Source: Metallyticus violacea (taxonomy: Eukaryota > Arthropoda > Insecta > Mantodea > Metallyticidae). Taken from it: 64,000 nucleotides of DNA. Below, in pieces: positions 39,731 through 53,481 of this stretch; the first letter of the stretch is position 1, and each line of letters begins with the position of its first letter. The notes under the pieces were generated by a model that saw only the letters and a program-made list of their open reading frames with translations, ran no database searches and was not told where the DNA came from. Location: NCBI GenBank assembly GCA_030762175.1, contig CM060834.1, positions 62,973,501 through 63,037,500 of the forward strand. Reading direction: 5' to 3'. A program made the translations under genes and the position numbers.

Positions 39731-41385
39731 TTTGATAGCCTTAGAAGACCATAAAATGAAGAAAGATTCGCAAAAAGAAAACATTTATTTCAATGGTTGG
39801 AAACTTCATTAGAATCACTTTTTTTCCGTTCTTCTTTGAGATAACTGGTTCTCTTTCATTTTTCTACTTTGATAGCTTTAGAAAAGCATATTCTGCGCAA
39901 AGAATCTCGAAAAGAAAAAAAAATTTTTTCGTAGTTTGGTAACTTCAAACGAATCCCGTTTTGTTGCGTTTCAAATGGAATAACAATTTTCCTTCATTAT
40001 TCTAGTTTGATAGCTTTGAAAAACCATAAAATAAAGAAAGATTCGCAAAAAGAAAACATTTATTTCGATGGTTGGAAACTTCATTAAAATCACTTTTTTT
40101 TCCGTTCTTATTTGATTTAACTGGTTCTCTTTCATTTTTCCACTTTGATTGCCTTACAAAAGCATATTATGCGGAAAGTATCTCGAAGAGAAAAAATTTT
40201 TTTTTCCAAGTTTGGAAACCTCAAAAGAATCGCGGTTTGTTGCGTTTCAAATGGAGATAACTATTTCTCCTTCATTATTATAGTTTGATCGCCTCAGAAT
40301 ACCATAAAATCAAGAAAGGTTCGCGAAAAGAAAGCATTTATTTCGATGGTTGGAAACTTCATTAGAATCACTTTTTTTCGTTCTTCTATGAGATAACCGG
40401 TTCTCTTTCGTTTTTCTACTTAGATAGCGTTAGAAAACCATATTCTGCGCAAAGAATCTCGAAAAGAAAAAAAGTTTTTTAGAAATTGGAAACTTCAAAA
40501 GAATCGCGTTTTGTTGCGTTTCAAATGGAGATAACTATTTCTCATTCATTATTCTAGTTTGATAGCTTTAGAAACCCATAAACTGAAGAAATATTCGCGA
40601 AAAGAAAACATTTATTTCGATGGTTGGAAACTTCATTAGAATCACTTTTTTTCCGTTCTTATATGAGATAACTGGAAATTTTTCATTTTTCTTCTTTGAT
40701 AGCCTTAGAAAAGCATATTATGCGGAAAGAATCTCGAAAAGAAAAATTTTTTTTTTCGAAGTTAGGAAATTTCAAATGAATCGCGTTTTGTTGCGTTTCA
40801 AATGGAGATAACTATTTCTCCTTCATTATTCTATTTTGATAGCCTTAGAAAACCATAAAATGAAGAAAGTTTCGCCAAAAGGAAACATTTATTTCGATGG
40901 ATGGAAACTTTATTAGAATCACTTTTTATTCGTTCTTATTTGAAATAACTGGTTCTCTTTCATTTTTCTTCTTTGATAGCCTTATAAAAGCATATTATGC
41001 GGAAAGAATCTCGAAAAGAAAAATTTTTTTTTTCGAAGTTAGGAAATTTCAAAAGAATCGCGTTTTGTTGCGTTTCAAATGGAGATAACTATTTCTCATT
41101 CATTATTCTAGTTTGATAGCTTTAGAAACCCATAAACTGAAGAAATATTCGCGAAAAGAAAACATTTATTTCGATGGTTAGAAACTTCATTAGAATCACT
41201 TTTTTTCCGTTCTTATATGAGATAACTGGAAATTTTTCATTTTTCTTCTTTGATAGCCTTAGAAAAGCATATTATGCGGAAAGAATCTCGAAAAGAAAAT
41301 TTTTTTTTTTCGAAGTTAGGAAATTTCAAAAGAATCGCGTTTTGTTGCGTTTCAAATGGAGATAACTATTTCTCCTTCATTATAG
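39731..41385 (+). repeat. T block, copy 2 (six monomers), with a local two-monomer reiteration
   Basis: Starts are at 39731, 40006, 40284, 40558, 40835 and 41112. 40006-40960 matches 11145-12100 and 44380-45340 (offset 4374 to the latter). Within 40835 the second half reverts to the half-B of the 40558 type (GAAGTTAGGAAATTTC), and 41112 repeats 40558, so a one-monomer reiteration occurred. The end (CTTCATTATAGTTTGATAG at about 41373) lacks TTC and marks the join to the next block. Confidence 0.8.
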
Positions 41386-42211
41386 TTTGATAGCCTTAGA
41401 AAACCAAAAAATGAAGAAAGTTTCGCAAAGAGAAAACATTTTTTTCGACGGTTGGAAACTTCATTAGAATCACCTTTTTCCGTTCTTATTTGAGATAACT
41501 GGTTCTCTTTCATTTTCCTTCTTTAATAGCCTTAGAAAAGCATATTATGCGGAAAGAATCTCGGAAAGAAAAAAAATTTTATTTGAAGTTTGGAAACTTC
41601 AAAAGAATCGCGTTTTGTTGCGTTTCAAATGGAGATAACTATTTGTCCTTCTTTATTCTAGTTTGATAGTCTTAGAAAACCATAAAATGAAGAAAGATTC
41701 GCAAAAAGAAAACAATTATTTCGACGGTTGGTAACTTCATTAGAATCACTTTTTCTCCGTTGTTATTTTAGATAATTAATTCTCTTTCATTTTTCTACTT
41801 TGATAGCCTTAGAAAAGCATACTACGAGGAACGAATCTCGAAAAGAAACAATTTTTATTTCGAAGTTTGAAAACTTCAAAAGAATCGCGTTTTGTTGCGT
41901 TTCAAATGGAGATAACTATTTCTCCTTCTATATTCTAGTTTGATAGTCTTAGAAATCCATAAATTGAAGAAAGATTCGCGAAATGAAAACATTTATTTGG
42001 ATAGTTGGAAACTTCATTAGAGTCACTTTTTTTCCGTTATTATTTGAGATAAGTGTTTCTCTTTCATTTTTCTACATCGATAGCCTTAGAAAAGCATATT
42101 ATGCGGGAAGAATCTCGATAAAAAATTTTTTTTTCGAAGTTTGGTAACTTCAAAAGAATCGCGTTTTGTTGCGTTTAAATGGAGATAACTATTTCTCCTT
42201 CATTATTCTAG
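41386..42211 (+). repeat. Divergent monomers, copy of 36497-37322
   Basis: Starts at 41386, 41662 and 41939 match 36497, 36773 and 37050 at an offset of 4889. Shared rare markers are TAGATAATTAATTCTC, CATACTACGAGGAACG, TATTTGGATAGTTGG and CTACATCGATAGCC. The monomer at 37323 has no partner here, so one unit was lost before 42212. Confidence 0.85.
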
Positions 42212-44104
42212 TTTGATAGCCTTAGAAAACCCTAAAATGAAGAAATTTTCGCGAAAAGAAAACATTTATTTCGATGGTTGGAAACTTTATTAGAATCACC
42301 TTTTTTTCCGTTCGTATTTGAGATAACTGGTTCTCTTTCAATTTTCCACTTTGATAGCCTTAGAAAAGCATATTATGCTGAAAGAATCTCGAAGAGAAAA
42401 TTTTTTTTTTTCGAAGTTTGGAAACTTCAAAGAATCGCGTTTTTTTGCGTTTCAAATGGAGATAACTATTTTTCCTTCATTATTCTAGTTTGATAGCCTT
42501 AGAAAACCATAAAATGAAGAAAGATTCGCAAAAAGAAAACATTTATTTCAATGGTTGGAAACTTCATTAGAATCACTTTTTTTCCGTTCTTATTTGAGAT
42601 AACTGTTTCTCTTTCCTTTTTCCACTTTGATAGCCTTAGAAATGCATATTATGCGGAAAGAATCTCGGAAAGAAAAAATTTTTTTTTCGAAGTTTGGAAA
42701 CTTCAAAAGAATCGCGTTTTGTTGCGTTTCAAATGGAGATAAATATTTCTCCTATTTTATTCTAGTTTGATAGCCATAGAAAACCATAAAATGAAGAAAG
42801 ATTCGCGAAAAGAAAACATTTATTTCGATGGTTGGAAACTTCATTAGAATCACTTTTTTTCTGTTCTTATTTGAGATAACTGGTTCTCTTTCATTTTTCC
42901 AATTCGATAGCTTTGGAAAAGCCTATTATGCGGAAAGAATCTCCGAAAGAAAAAAATTTTTTTCGAAGTTTGGAATCTTCACAAGAATCGCGTTTTGTAG
43001 CGTTTCTAATGGAGATAACTATTTCTCCTATTTTATTCTAGTTTGATAGCCTTAGAAAACCATAAAATGAAGAAAGATTCGCGAAAAGAAAAGACTTATT
43101 TCAGTTGTTGGAAACTTCATTAGAATCACTTTTTTTCCATTCTTATATGAGATAACTGGTTGTCTTTCATTTTTCTTCTTTGATAGCCTTAGAAAAGCAT
43201 ATTATGCCGAAAGAATCTCGAAAAGAAAAAAATTTTTTTGCAGTTAGGAAACTTCAAAAGAATCGCGTTTTGTTATGTTTCAAGTGGAGATAACTATTTC
43301 TCCTTCATTATTCTAGTTTGATAGCCTTAGTAATCCATAAAATTAGAAAGATTCGCGAAAAGAAAACATTTATCTCGATGGTTGGAAACATCATTATAAT
43401 CACTTTTTTTCCGTTCTTATTTGAGATAACTGTTTCTCTTTCATTTTTCCACTTTGATAGCCTTAGAAAAGCATATTATGCGGAAAGAATCTCGAAAAGA
43501 AAAAATTTTTTTTTCGAAGTTTGGAAACTTCAAAGAATCGCGTTTTGTTGCGTTTCAAATGGAGATAACTATTTTTCCTTTATTATTCTAGTTTGATAGC
43601 CTTAGAAAACCATAAAATGAAGAATGATTTGCGAAAAGAAAACATTTATTGCCATGGTTGGAAACTTCATTAGAATCACTTTTTTCCGTTCTTATATGAG
43701 ATAATTGGTTATCTTTCTATTTTCTTCTTTGATAGCGTAAGAAAAGCATATTATGCGGAAAGAATCTCGAAAAGAAAAAAAAATTTTGTTGTAGTTTCGA
43801 AACTTATATAGAATCGCGTTTTGTTGAGTTTGATGGAGATAACTATTTCTCCTTCATTATTCTAGTTTGATAGCCTTAGAAAACCATAAAATGAAGAAAG
43901 ATTCGCGAAAAGAAAACAGTTATTTCGATGGTTGGAAACTTCATTACAATCACTTTTTTTCGGTTCTTATTTTAGATAACTGGTTCTCTTTCCTTTTTCC
44001 ACTTGGATAGACTTAGAAAAGCATATTATGCGGAAAGAATCTCCGAAAGAAATCGCGTTTTGTTGAGTTTGATGGAGATAACTATTTCTCCTTCATTATT
44101 CTAG
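42212..44104 (+). repeat. Cassette S, copy 4 (seven monomers)
   Basis: Starts are at 42212, 42489, 42766, 43042, 43317, 43592 and 43866. The offset from copy 3 is 4612-4613. It is nearly identical to copy 3, including AACCCTAAAATG and GCGTTTCTAATGG. Small differences are TTTGATAGCCATAG at 42766 against TTTGTAGCCATAG at 38154, and GATAGCC against GATGGCC. Confidence 0.87.
43866..44104 (+). repeat. Short 239-bp monomer
   Basis: Same deletion as at 10078 and 39253: CTCCGAAAGAAATCGCG near 44041, with the A/T tract and dyad absent. It is single here but duplicated in the sister block. Confidence 0.9.
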
Positions 44105-46865
44105 TTTGATAGCCTTAGAAGACCATAAAATGAAGAAAGATTCGCAAAAAGAAAACATTTATTTCAATGGTTGGAAACTTCATTAGAATCACTTTTTTTC
44201 CGTTCTTCTTTGAGATAACTGGTTCTCTTTCATTTTTCTACTTTGATAGCTTTAGAAAAGCATATTCTGCGCAAAGAATCTCGAAAAGAAAAAAAAATTT
44301 TTTCGTAGTTTGGTAACTTCAAACGAATCCCGTTTTGTTGCGTTTCAAATGGAATAACAATTTTCCTTCATTATTCTAGTTTGATAGCTTTGAAAAACCA
44401 TAAAATAAAGAAAGATTCGCAAAAAGAAAACATTTATTTCGATGGTTGGAAACTTCATTAAAATCACTTTTTTTTCCGTTCTTATTTGATTTAACTGGTT
44501 CTCTTTCATTTTTCCACTTTGATTGCCTTACAAAAGCATATTATGCGGAAAGTATCTCGAAGAGAAAAAATTTTTTTTTCCAAGTTTGGAAACTTCAAAA
44601 GAATCGCGGTTTGTTGCGTTTCAAATGGAGATAACTATTTCTCCTTCATTATTATAGTTTGATCGCCTCAGAATACCATAAAATCAAGAAAGGTTCGCGA
44701 AAAGAAAGCATTTATTTCGATGGTTGGAAACTTCATTAGAATCACTTTTTTTCGTTCTTCTATGAGATAACCGGTTCTCTTTCGTTTTTCTACTTAGATA
44801 GCGTTAGAAAACCATATTCTGCGCAAAGAATCTCGAAAAGAAAAAAAGTTTTTTAGAAATTGGAAACTTCAAAAGAATCGCGTTTTGTTGCGTTTCAAAT
44901 GGAGATAACTATTTCTCATTCATTATTCTAGTTTGATAGCTTTAGAAACCCATAAACTGAAGAAATATTCGCGAAAAGAAAACATTTATTTCGATGGTTG
45001 GAAACTTCATTAGAATCACTTTTTTTCCGTTCTTATATGAGATAACTGGAAATTTTTCATTTTTCTTCTTTGATAGCCTTAGAAAAGCATATTATGCGGA
45101 AAGAATCTCGAAAAGAAAAATTTTTTTTTTCGAAGTTAGGAAATTTCAAAAGAATCGCGTTTTGTTGCGTTTCAAATGGAGATAACTATTTCTCCTTCAT
45201 TATTCTATTTTGATAGCCTTAGAAAACCATAAAATGAAGAAAGTTTCGCCAAAAGGAAACATTTATATCGATGGATGGAAACTTTATTAGAATCACTTTT
45301 TATTCGTTCTTATTTGAAATAACTGGTTCTCTTTCATTTTTCTTCTTTGATAGCCTTATAAAAGCATATTATGCGGAAAGAATCTCGAAAAGAAAAAAAT
45401 TTTTTTCGAAGTTTGGAAACTTCAAAGTAATCGCAATTTGTTGCGTTTCAAATGGAGATAACTATTTCTCCTTCATTATTCTAGTTTGATAGCCTTAGAA
45501 AACCATAAAATTAAGAAAGATTCGCGAAAAGGAAAGATTTATTTCCATTGTTGGAACCTTCATTAGAATGACTTTTTTTCCGTTCTTATTTGAGATAAAT
45601 GGTTCTCTTTCCACTTTCCACTTTGATAGCCTTAGAAAAGCATATTATGCTAAAAGAATCTCCGAAAGAAAAGAAAACAATTTCGAATTTTGGAATCTTC
45701 AAAAGAATCGCGTTTTGTTGCGTTTCAAATGGAGATAACTATTTCTCCTTCATTATTCTAGTTTGATAGCCTTAGAAGACCATAAAATGAAGAAAGATTC
45801 GCAAAAAGAAAACAATTATTTCGATGGTAGGAAACTTCATTAGAATCACTTTTTTTCCGTTCTTCTTTGAGATAACTGGTTCTCTTTCATTTTTCCACTT
45901 TGATTGCCTTAGAAAAGCACATTATGCGGAAAGTATCTCGAAGAGAAAAAAAATTTTTTTCCAAGTTTGGAAACTTCAAAAGAATCGCGGTTTGTTGCGT
46001 TTCAAATGGAGATAACTATTTCTCCGTCATTATTATAGTTTGATCTTCTCAGAAATCAATAAAATGAAGAAAGGTTTCGTGAAATGAAAGCATTTATTTC
46101 GATGGTTGGAAACTTCATTAGAATCACTTTTTTTCGTTCTTCTATGAGATAACAGGTTCTCTTTCATTTTTCTACTTAGATAGCCTTAGAAAAGCATATT
46201 CTGCGCAAAGAATCTCGAAAAGAAAAAAAGTTTTTTAGAAATTGGAAACTTCAAAAGAATCGCGTTTTGTTGCGTTTCAAATGGAGATAACTATTTCTCC
46301 TTCATTATTCTAGTTTGATGGCTTTAGAAAACCATAAAATGAAGAAAGATTCGCGAAAAGAAAAGATATATTTCGATTGTTGGAAACTTCATTAGAATGA
46401 CTATTTTTCCGTTCTTATTTTAGATAACTGTTTCTCTTTCCTTTTTCCACTTTGAAAGCCTTAGAAAAGCATATTATGCGGAAAGAATCTGGGAAAGAAA
46501 AAAAATTTTTTTCGAAGCTTGGAAACTTCAAAAGAATCGCGTTTTGTTGCGTTTCAAATGGAGATAACTATTTCTCCTTCATTATTCTAGTTTGATAACC
46601 TTAGAAAACCACAAATTGAAGAGAGTTTCGCGAAAAGAAAACATTTATTTCGATGGTTGGAAATTTCATTAGAATCACTTTTTTTCCGTTCTTACATGAG
46701 ATAATTGGTTATCGTTCATTTTTCTTCTTTGATAGCCTTAGAAAAGCATATTATGCGGAAAGAATCTCGAAAAGAAAAAAATTTTTATGAAGTTAGGAAA
46801 CTTCAAAAGAATCGCGTTTTGTTGCGTTTCAAGTGGAGATAACTATTTCTCCTTCATTATTCTAG
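44105..46865 (+). repeat. T block, copy 3 (10 monomers)
   Basis: Starts are at 44105, 44380, 44658, 44932, 45209, 45485, 45762, 46039, 46314 and 46591. From 44380 the offset to 11145 is 33235 and the match is nearly exact. Individual changes include TTTATATCGATGG at about 45262 for TTTATTTCGATGG, and GCACATTATG at about 45916. This is the left part of the ~14.5-kb block copied from about 11 kb. Confidence 0.87.
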
Positions 46866-49800
46866 TTTGATAGCCTTAGTAATCCATAAAATGAAGAAAG
46901 ATTCGCGAAAAGAAAACATTTATTTTGATGGTTGGAAACTTCATTAGAATCACTTTTTTCCGTTCTTATTTGGGATAACTGGTTCTCTTTCATTTTTCCA
47001 CTTTGATAGCTTTAGAAAAGCATATTATGCGGAAAGAATCTCGTAGTGAAAAAATTTTTTTTTCCAAGTATGGAAACCTATAAAAAATCGCGATTTGTTG
47101 AGTTTGATGGAGATATCTATTTCTCCTTCATTATTCTAGTTTGATAGCCTTAGAAAACCATAAATAGAAGAAAGATTCGCAAAAACAAAACATTTATTTC
47201 CATGGTTGGAAACTTCATTAGAATGACTTTTTTTCCGTTCTTATATGAGATAACTGTTTATCTTTCATTTTTCTTCTTTGATAGCTATAGAAATGCATAT
47301 TGTGCCGAAATAATCTCGAAAAGAAAAGTTATTTTTTCGAAGTTTGGAAACTTCAAAAGAATCATGTTTTGTTGCGTTTCAAATGGAGATAACTATTTCT
47401 TCTTCTTTATTCTAGTATGATAGCCTTAGAAAACCATAAAAGGAAGAAAGTATCGGGAAAAGAAAACATTTATTTCGATGGTTTGAAACTTCATTAGAAT
47501 CACTTTTTTCCATTCTTATATGAGTTAACTGGTTATCTTTCATTTTTCTTCTTTGATAGCCTTAGAAAAGCATATTATGCGGAAAGAATCTCGAAAGGAA
47601 AAAAATTTTTTTTTTGAAGTTTGGATACTTCAAAAGAAACGCGTTTTTTTTTGCGTTTCAAATGCAGATAACTATTTCTCCTTCATTATTATAGTTTGAT
47701 AGCCTTAGAAAACCATAAAATGAAGAAAGATTCGCGGAAAGAAAACATTTATTTCGACGGTTGGAAACTTCATTGGAATCACTATTTTTCCGTTCTTATT
47801 TGAGGTAACTGGTTCTCTTTCATTTTTCTACTTTGATAGCCTTAGAAAAGCATATTATGCGGAAAGATTCTCGAAAAAAAATTTTTTTTTCGATGTTTGG
47901 AAACTTCAAAAGAATCGCGTTTTGTTGCGTTTAAATGGAGATAACTATTTCTCCTTCATTATTCTAGTTTGGTAGCCTTAGAAAACCATAATATGAAGAA
48001 AGATTCGCAAAAAGAAAAGATTTATTTCGATGGTTGGAAACTTCATTAAAATGACTTTTTTTCCGTTCTTATTTGAGATAACTAGTTCTCTTTCCTTTTA
48101 CCACTTTGAAAGCCTTAGAAAAGCATATTCTGCGCAAAGAATCACGAAAAGAAAAAAAAAATTGTCGAAGTTTGGATACTTCAAAGGAATCCCGTTTTGT
48201 TGCGTTTCAAATGGAGATTACTATTTCTCCTTCATTATTCTAGTTTGATAGCCTTAGAAAACCATAAAATGAAGAAAGTTTCGCGAAATGAAAACATTTA
48301 TTTCGATGGTTGGAAACTTCATTAGAATCACTTTTTTTTCCGTTCTTATTTGAGATAACTGGTTCTCTTTCAATTTTCTACTTTGATAGCCTTAGAAAAG
48401 CATATTATGCTGAAAGAATCTCGAAGAGAAAGAAATTTTTTTTTCCAAGTTTGGAAAATTATAAAGGAATGCGTTTTGTTGAGTTTAACGGAGATAACTA
48501 TTTCTCCTTCATTATTCTAGTTTGATAGCCTTAGAAAACCATTAAATGAAGAAAGATTCGCACAAAGAAAACATTTATTTCGATGGTTGGAAACTTCATT
48601 AGAATCACTTTTTTTCCGTTCTTATTTGAGATAACTGTTTCTCTTTCATTTTTCCACTTTGATAGCCTTAGAAAAGCATATAATGCGGAAAGAATCTCGG
48701 AAAGAAAATTTTTTTTTTCGAAGTTTGGAAACTTCAAAAGAATCGCGTTTTGTTGCGTTTCAAATGGAGATAACTATATCTCCTATTTTATTCTAGTTTG
48801 ATAGCCTTAGAAAACCATAAAATGAAGAAAGATTCGCGAAAAGAAAACATTTATTTCTATGGTTGGAAACTTCATTAGAATCACTTTTTTTCCGTTCTTA
48901 TTTGAGATAACTGGTTCTCTTTCATTTTTCCACTTCGATAGCTTTAGAAAAGCTTATTATGCGGAAAGAATCTCCGAAAGAAAAAAAATTTTTTTCGAAG
49001 TTTGGAATCTTCACAAGAATCGCGTTTTGTTGCGTTTCAAATGGAGATAACTACTTCTCCTTCATTATTCTAGTTTGATAGCCTTAGAAAACCATAAAAT
49101 GAAGAAAGATTCGCGAAAAGAAAAGACTTATTTCAGTTGTTGGAAACTTCATTAGAATCACTTTTTTTCCGTTCTTATATGAGATAAATGGTTATCTTTC
49201 ATTTTTCTTCTTTAATAGCCTTAGAAAAGCATATTATGCCGAAAGAATCTCGAAAAGAAAAAAATTTTTTTGAAGTTAGGAAACTTCAAATAATCGCGTT
49301 TTTTTATGTTTCAAGTGGAGATAACTATTTCTCCTTCATTATTCTAGTTTGATAGGCTTAGTAATCCATAAAACGAAGAAAGATTCGCGAAAAGAACACA
49401 TTTATTTCGATGGTTGGAAACATCATTATAATCACTTTTTTCCGTTCTTATTTGAGATAACTGGTTCTCTTTCATTATTCCTCTTTGATAGCTTTAGAAA
49501 AGCATATTCTGCGCAAAGATTCTCGATAAGAAAAAAAATTTTTTTCGAAGTTTGATAACTACAAAAGAATCGGGTTTTGTTGCGTATCAAATGGAGATAA
49601 CTATTTCTCCTTCATTATTCTAGTTTGATAGCCTTAGAAAACCATAAAATGAAGAAAGATTCGCGAAAAGAAAACATTTATTTCCATGGTTGGAAACTTC
49701 ATTAGAATCACTTTTTTTCCGTTTTTATTTAAGATAACTGGTTCTCTTTCATTTTCACACTTTGATAGCCTTAGAAAAGCATATTATGCGGAAAGAATCT

Positions 49801-52800
49801 CGGAAAGAAAATAATTTTTTTTCGAAGTTTGGAAACTTCAAAAGAATCGCTTTTTGTTGCGTTTTAAATGGAGATAACTATTTCTCATTCATTATTCTAG
49901 TTTGATAGCCTTAGAAAACCATAATATGAAGAAATATTCGCGAAAAGAAAACATTTATTTCGATGGTTGGAAACTTCATTAGAATCACTTTTTTCCGTTC
50001 TTATATGAGATAACTGGATATTTTTCATTTTTCTTCTTGACAGCCTTGGAAAAGCATATTATGCGGAAGAATCTGGAAAAGAAAAAAATTTTTTTTCGAA
50101 GTTTGGAAACTTCAAAGAATCGCGTTTTGTTGCGTTTCAAATGGAGATAACTATTTCTCCTTCATTATTCTAGTATGATAGCCTTAGAAAACCATAAAAT
50201 GAAGAAAGTATCGGGAAAAGAAAACATTTATTTCGATGGTTTGAAACTTCCTTAGAATCACTTTTTTCCGTTCTTACGTGAGTTAACTGGTTATCTTTCA
50301 TTTTTCTTCTTTGATAGCTTTAGAAAAGCATATTATGCGGAAAGAATTTCGAAAGGAAAACATTTTTTTTTTGAAGTTTGGAAACTTCAAAAGAAACGCG
50401 TTTTGTTGCGTTTCAAATAGAGATAACTATTTCTCCTTCATTATTCTAGTTTGATAGTCTTAGAAAACCATAAAATGAAGAAAGATTCGCGGAAAGAAAA
50501 CATTTATTTCCATGGTTGGAAACTTCATTATAATCAATTTTTTTCCGTTCTTATTTCAGATAAATGGTTCTCTTTCATTTTTCTACTTTAATAGCTTTAG
50601 AAAAGCACATTCTGCGCAAAGAATCTCGAAAAGAAAAAACATTTTTTTTCGTAGTTCGGTAACTTCAAAGGAATCCCGTTTTGTTGCGTTTCAAATGGAG
50701 ATAACTATTTCTCCATCATTATTCTAGTTTGATAGCCTTAGAAAACCATAAAATGAAGAAAGATTCGCGAAAAGAAAATCATTATTTCGATGGTTGGAAA
50801 CTTCATTAGAATCACTTTTTTCCGTTCTTATTTGAGATAACTGGTTCTCTTTCATTTTTCTACTTTGATAGCCTTAGAAAAGCATATTATGCGGAAAGAT
50901 TCTCGGTAAAAAAATTATTTTTTCGAAGTTTGGAAACTTCAAAAGAATCGCGTTTTGTTGCGTTTAAATGGAAATAACTATTTCTCCTTCATTATTCTAA
51001 TTTGATAGCCTTAGAAAACCATAAAATGAAGAAAGATTCGCAAAAAGAAAAGATTTATTTCGATGGTTGGAAACTTCATTAAAATGACTTTTTTTCCGTT
51101 CTTATTTGAGAAAACTAGTTCTCTTTCCTTTTACCACTTTGAAAGCCTTAGAAAAGCATATTCTGCGCAAAGATTCTCGAAAAGAAAAATTTTTTTTTCG
51201 AAGTTTCGATACTTCAAAGGAATCCCGTTTTGTTGCGTTTCAAATGGAGATTACTATTTCTCCTTCATTATTCTAGTTTGATAGCCTTAGAAAACCATAA
51301 AATCAAGAAAGTTTCGCGAAATGAAAACATTTATTTCGATGGTTGGAAACTTCATTAGAATCACTTTTTTTCCCGTTCTTATTTGAGTTAACTGGTTCTC
51401 TTTCAATTTTCCACTTTGATAGCCTTAGAAAAGCATATTATGCTGAAAGAATCTCGAAGAGAAAAAAAAATTTTTTTCCAAGTTTGGAAAATTATAAAGA
51501 AATGCGTTTTGTTGAGTTTAATGGAGATAACTATTTCTCCTTCCTTATTAGAGTTTGATAGCCTTAGAAAACCATAAAATGAAGAAAGATTCGCAAAAAG
51601 AAAACATTTATTTCGATGGTTGGAAACTTCATTAGAATCCTTTTTTTCCGTTCTTATTTGAGATAACTGTTTCTCTTTCATTTTTCCACTTTGATAGCCT
51701 TAGAAAAGCATATTATGCGGAAAGAATCTCGGAAAGAAAAAAATTTTTTTCGAAGTTTGGAAACTTCAAAAGAATCGCGTTTTGTTGCGTTTCAAATGGA
51801 GATAACTATTTCTCCTATTTTATTCTAGTTTGGTAACCTTAGAAAACCATAAAATGAAGAAAGTTTCGCGAAAAGAAAACATTTATTTCGATGGTTGGAA
51901 GCTTCATTAGAATCACTTTTTTCCGTTCTTATATGAGATAACTGGTTATCTTTCTATTTTCTTCTTTGATAGCCTAAGAAAAGCATATTATGCGGAAAGA
52001 ATCTCGAAAAGAAAAAAATTTTTTGTTGTAGTTTGGAAACTTATATAGAATCGCGTTTTGTTGAGTTTGATGGAGATAACTATTTCTCCTTCATTATTAT
52101 AGTTTGATCGCCTCAGAAAACCATAAAATGAAGAAAGGTTCGCGAAAAGAAAGCATTTATTTCGATGGTTTTAAACTTCATAAGAATCACTTTTTTTCCG
52201 TTCTTATTTGAGATAACTGGTTCTCTTTCATTTTTCTACTTTGATAGCCTTAGAAAAGCATATTCTACGCAAAGAATCTCGGAAAGAAAAAAATTTTTTT
52301 TCGAAGTTTGGAAACTTCAAAAGAATCGCTTTTTGTTGCGTTTCAAATGGAGAACTATTTCTCCTTCATTATTCTAGTTTGATAGCCTTAGAAAACCACA
52401 AAATGAAGAAAGTTTCGCGAAAAGAAAACATTTATTTCGATGGTTGGAAACTTCATTACAATCACATTTTTCCGTTCTTATTTGAGATAACTGGTTCTCT
52501 TTCATTATTCTACTTTCATAGCTTTAGAAAACCATATTCTGCGCTAAGATTCTCGATAAGAAAATTTTTTTTTTTCGAAGTTTGGTTACTTCAAAAGAAT
52601 CGCGTTTTGTTGCGTATCAAATGGAAATAACTATTTCCCCTTTATTATTCTAGTTTGATAGCCTTAGAAAACCATAAAATGAAGAAAGATTCGCGAAAAG
52701 AAAAGACTTATTTCAGTTGTTGGAGACTTCATTAGAATCACTTTTTTTCCGTTCTTATATGAGATAACTGGTTCTCTTTCATTTTTCCTCTTTGATAGCT

Positions 52801-53481
52801 TTAGAAAAGCATATTATGCGGAAAGAATCTCGTAGAGAAAACTTTTTTTTTCCAAGTATGGAAACTTCAAATGAATCGCGTTTGGTTGCGTTTCAAATGG
52901 AGATAACTATTTCTTCTTCCTTATTCTAGTATGATAGCCTTAGAAAACCATAAAATGAAGAAAGTATCGGGAAAAGAAAACATTTATTTCGATGGTTTGA
53001 AACTTCATTAGAATCACTTTTTTCCGTTCTTATATGAGTTAACTGCTTATCTTTCATTTTTCTTCTTTGATAGCCTTAGAAAAGCATATTATGCGGAAAG
53101 AATCTCGAAAGGAAAAAAAATTTTTTTTTGAAGTTTGGAAACTTCAAAAGAAACGCGTTTTGTTGCGTTTCAAATGGAGATAACTATTTCTCCTTCATTA
53201 TTCTAGTTTGATAGCCTTAGAAAACCATAAAATGAAGAAAGATTCGCGGAAAGAAAACATTTATTTCCATAGTTGGAAACTTCATTATAATCACTTTTTT
53301 TCCGTTCTTATTTGAGATAACCGGTTCTCTTTCATTTTCCTTCTTTGATAGCCTTAGAAAAGCATATTATGCGGAAAGAATCTCGAAAAGAAAAAAATTT
53401 TTATGAAGTTAGGAAACTTCAAAAGAATCGCGTTTTGTTGCGTTTCAAGTGGAGATAACTATTTCTCCTTCATTATTCTAG
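46866..53481 (+). repeat. HOR unit: 24 monomers, 6616 bp
   Basis: Starts are at 46866, 47140, 47416, 47695, 47968, 48244, 48521, 48797, 49074, 49348, 49624, 49901, 50174, 50450, 50728, 51001, 51277, 51554, 51829, 52103, 52378, 52654, 52930 and 53207. It follows 13631-20518 at an offset of 33235-33236, then 32962. The loss is at 50728, a fusion of the 17492 and 17766 types. The monomer at 52654 joins the first part of a 26031-type unit to the second part of a 19692-type unit. Confidence 0.87.
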
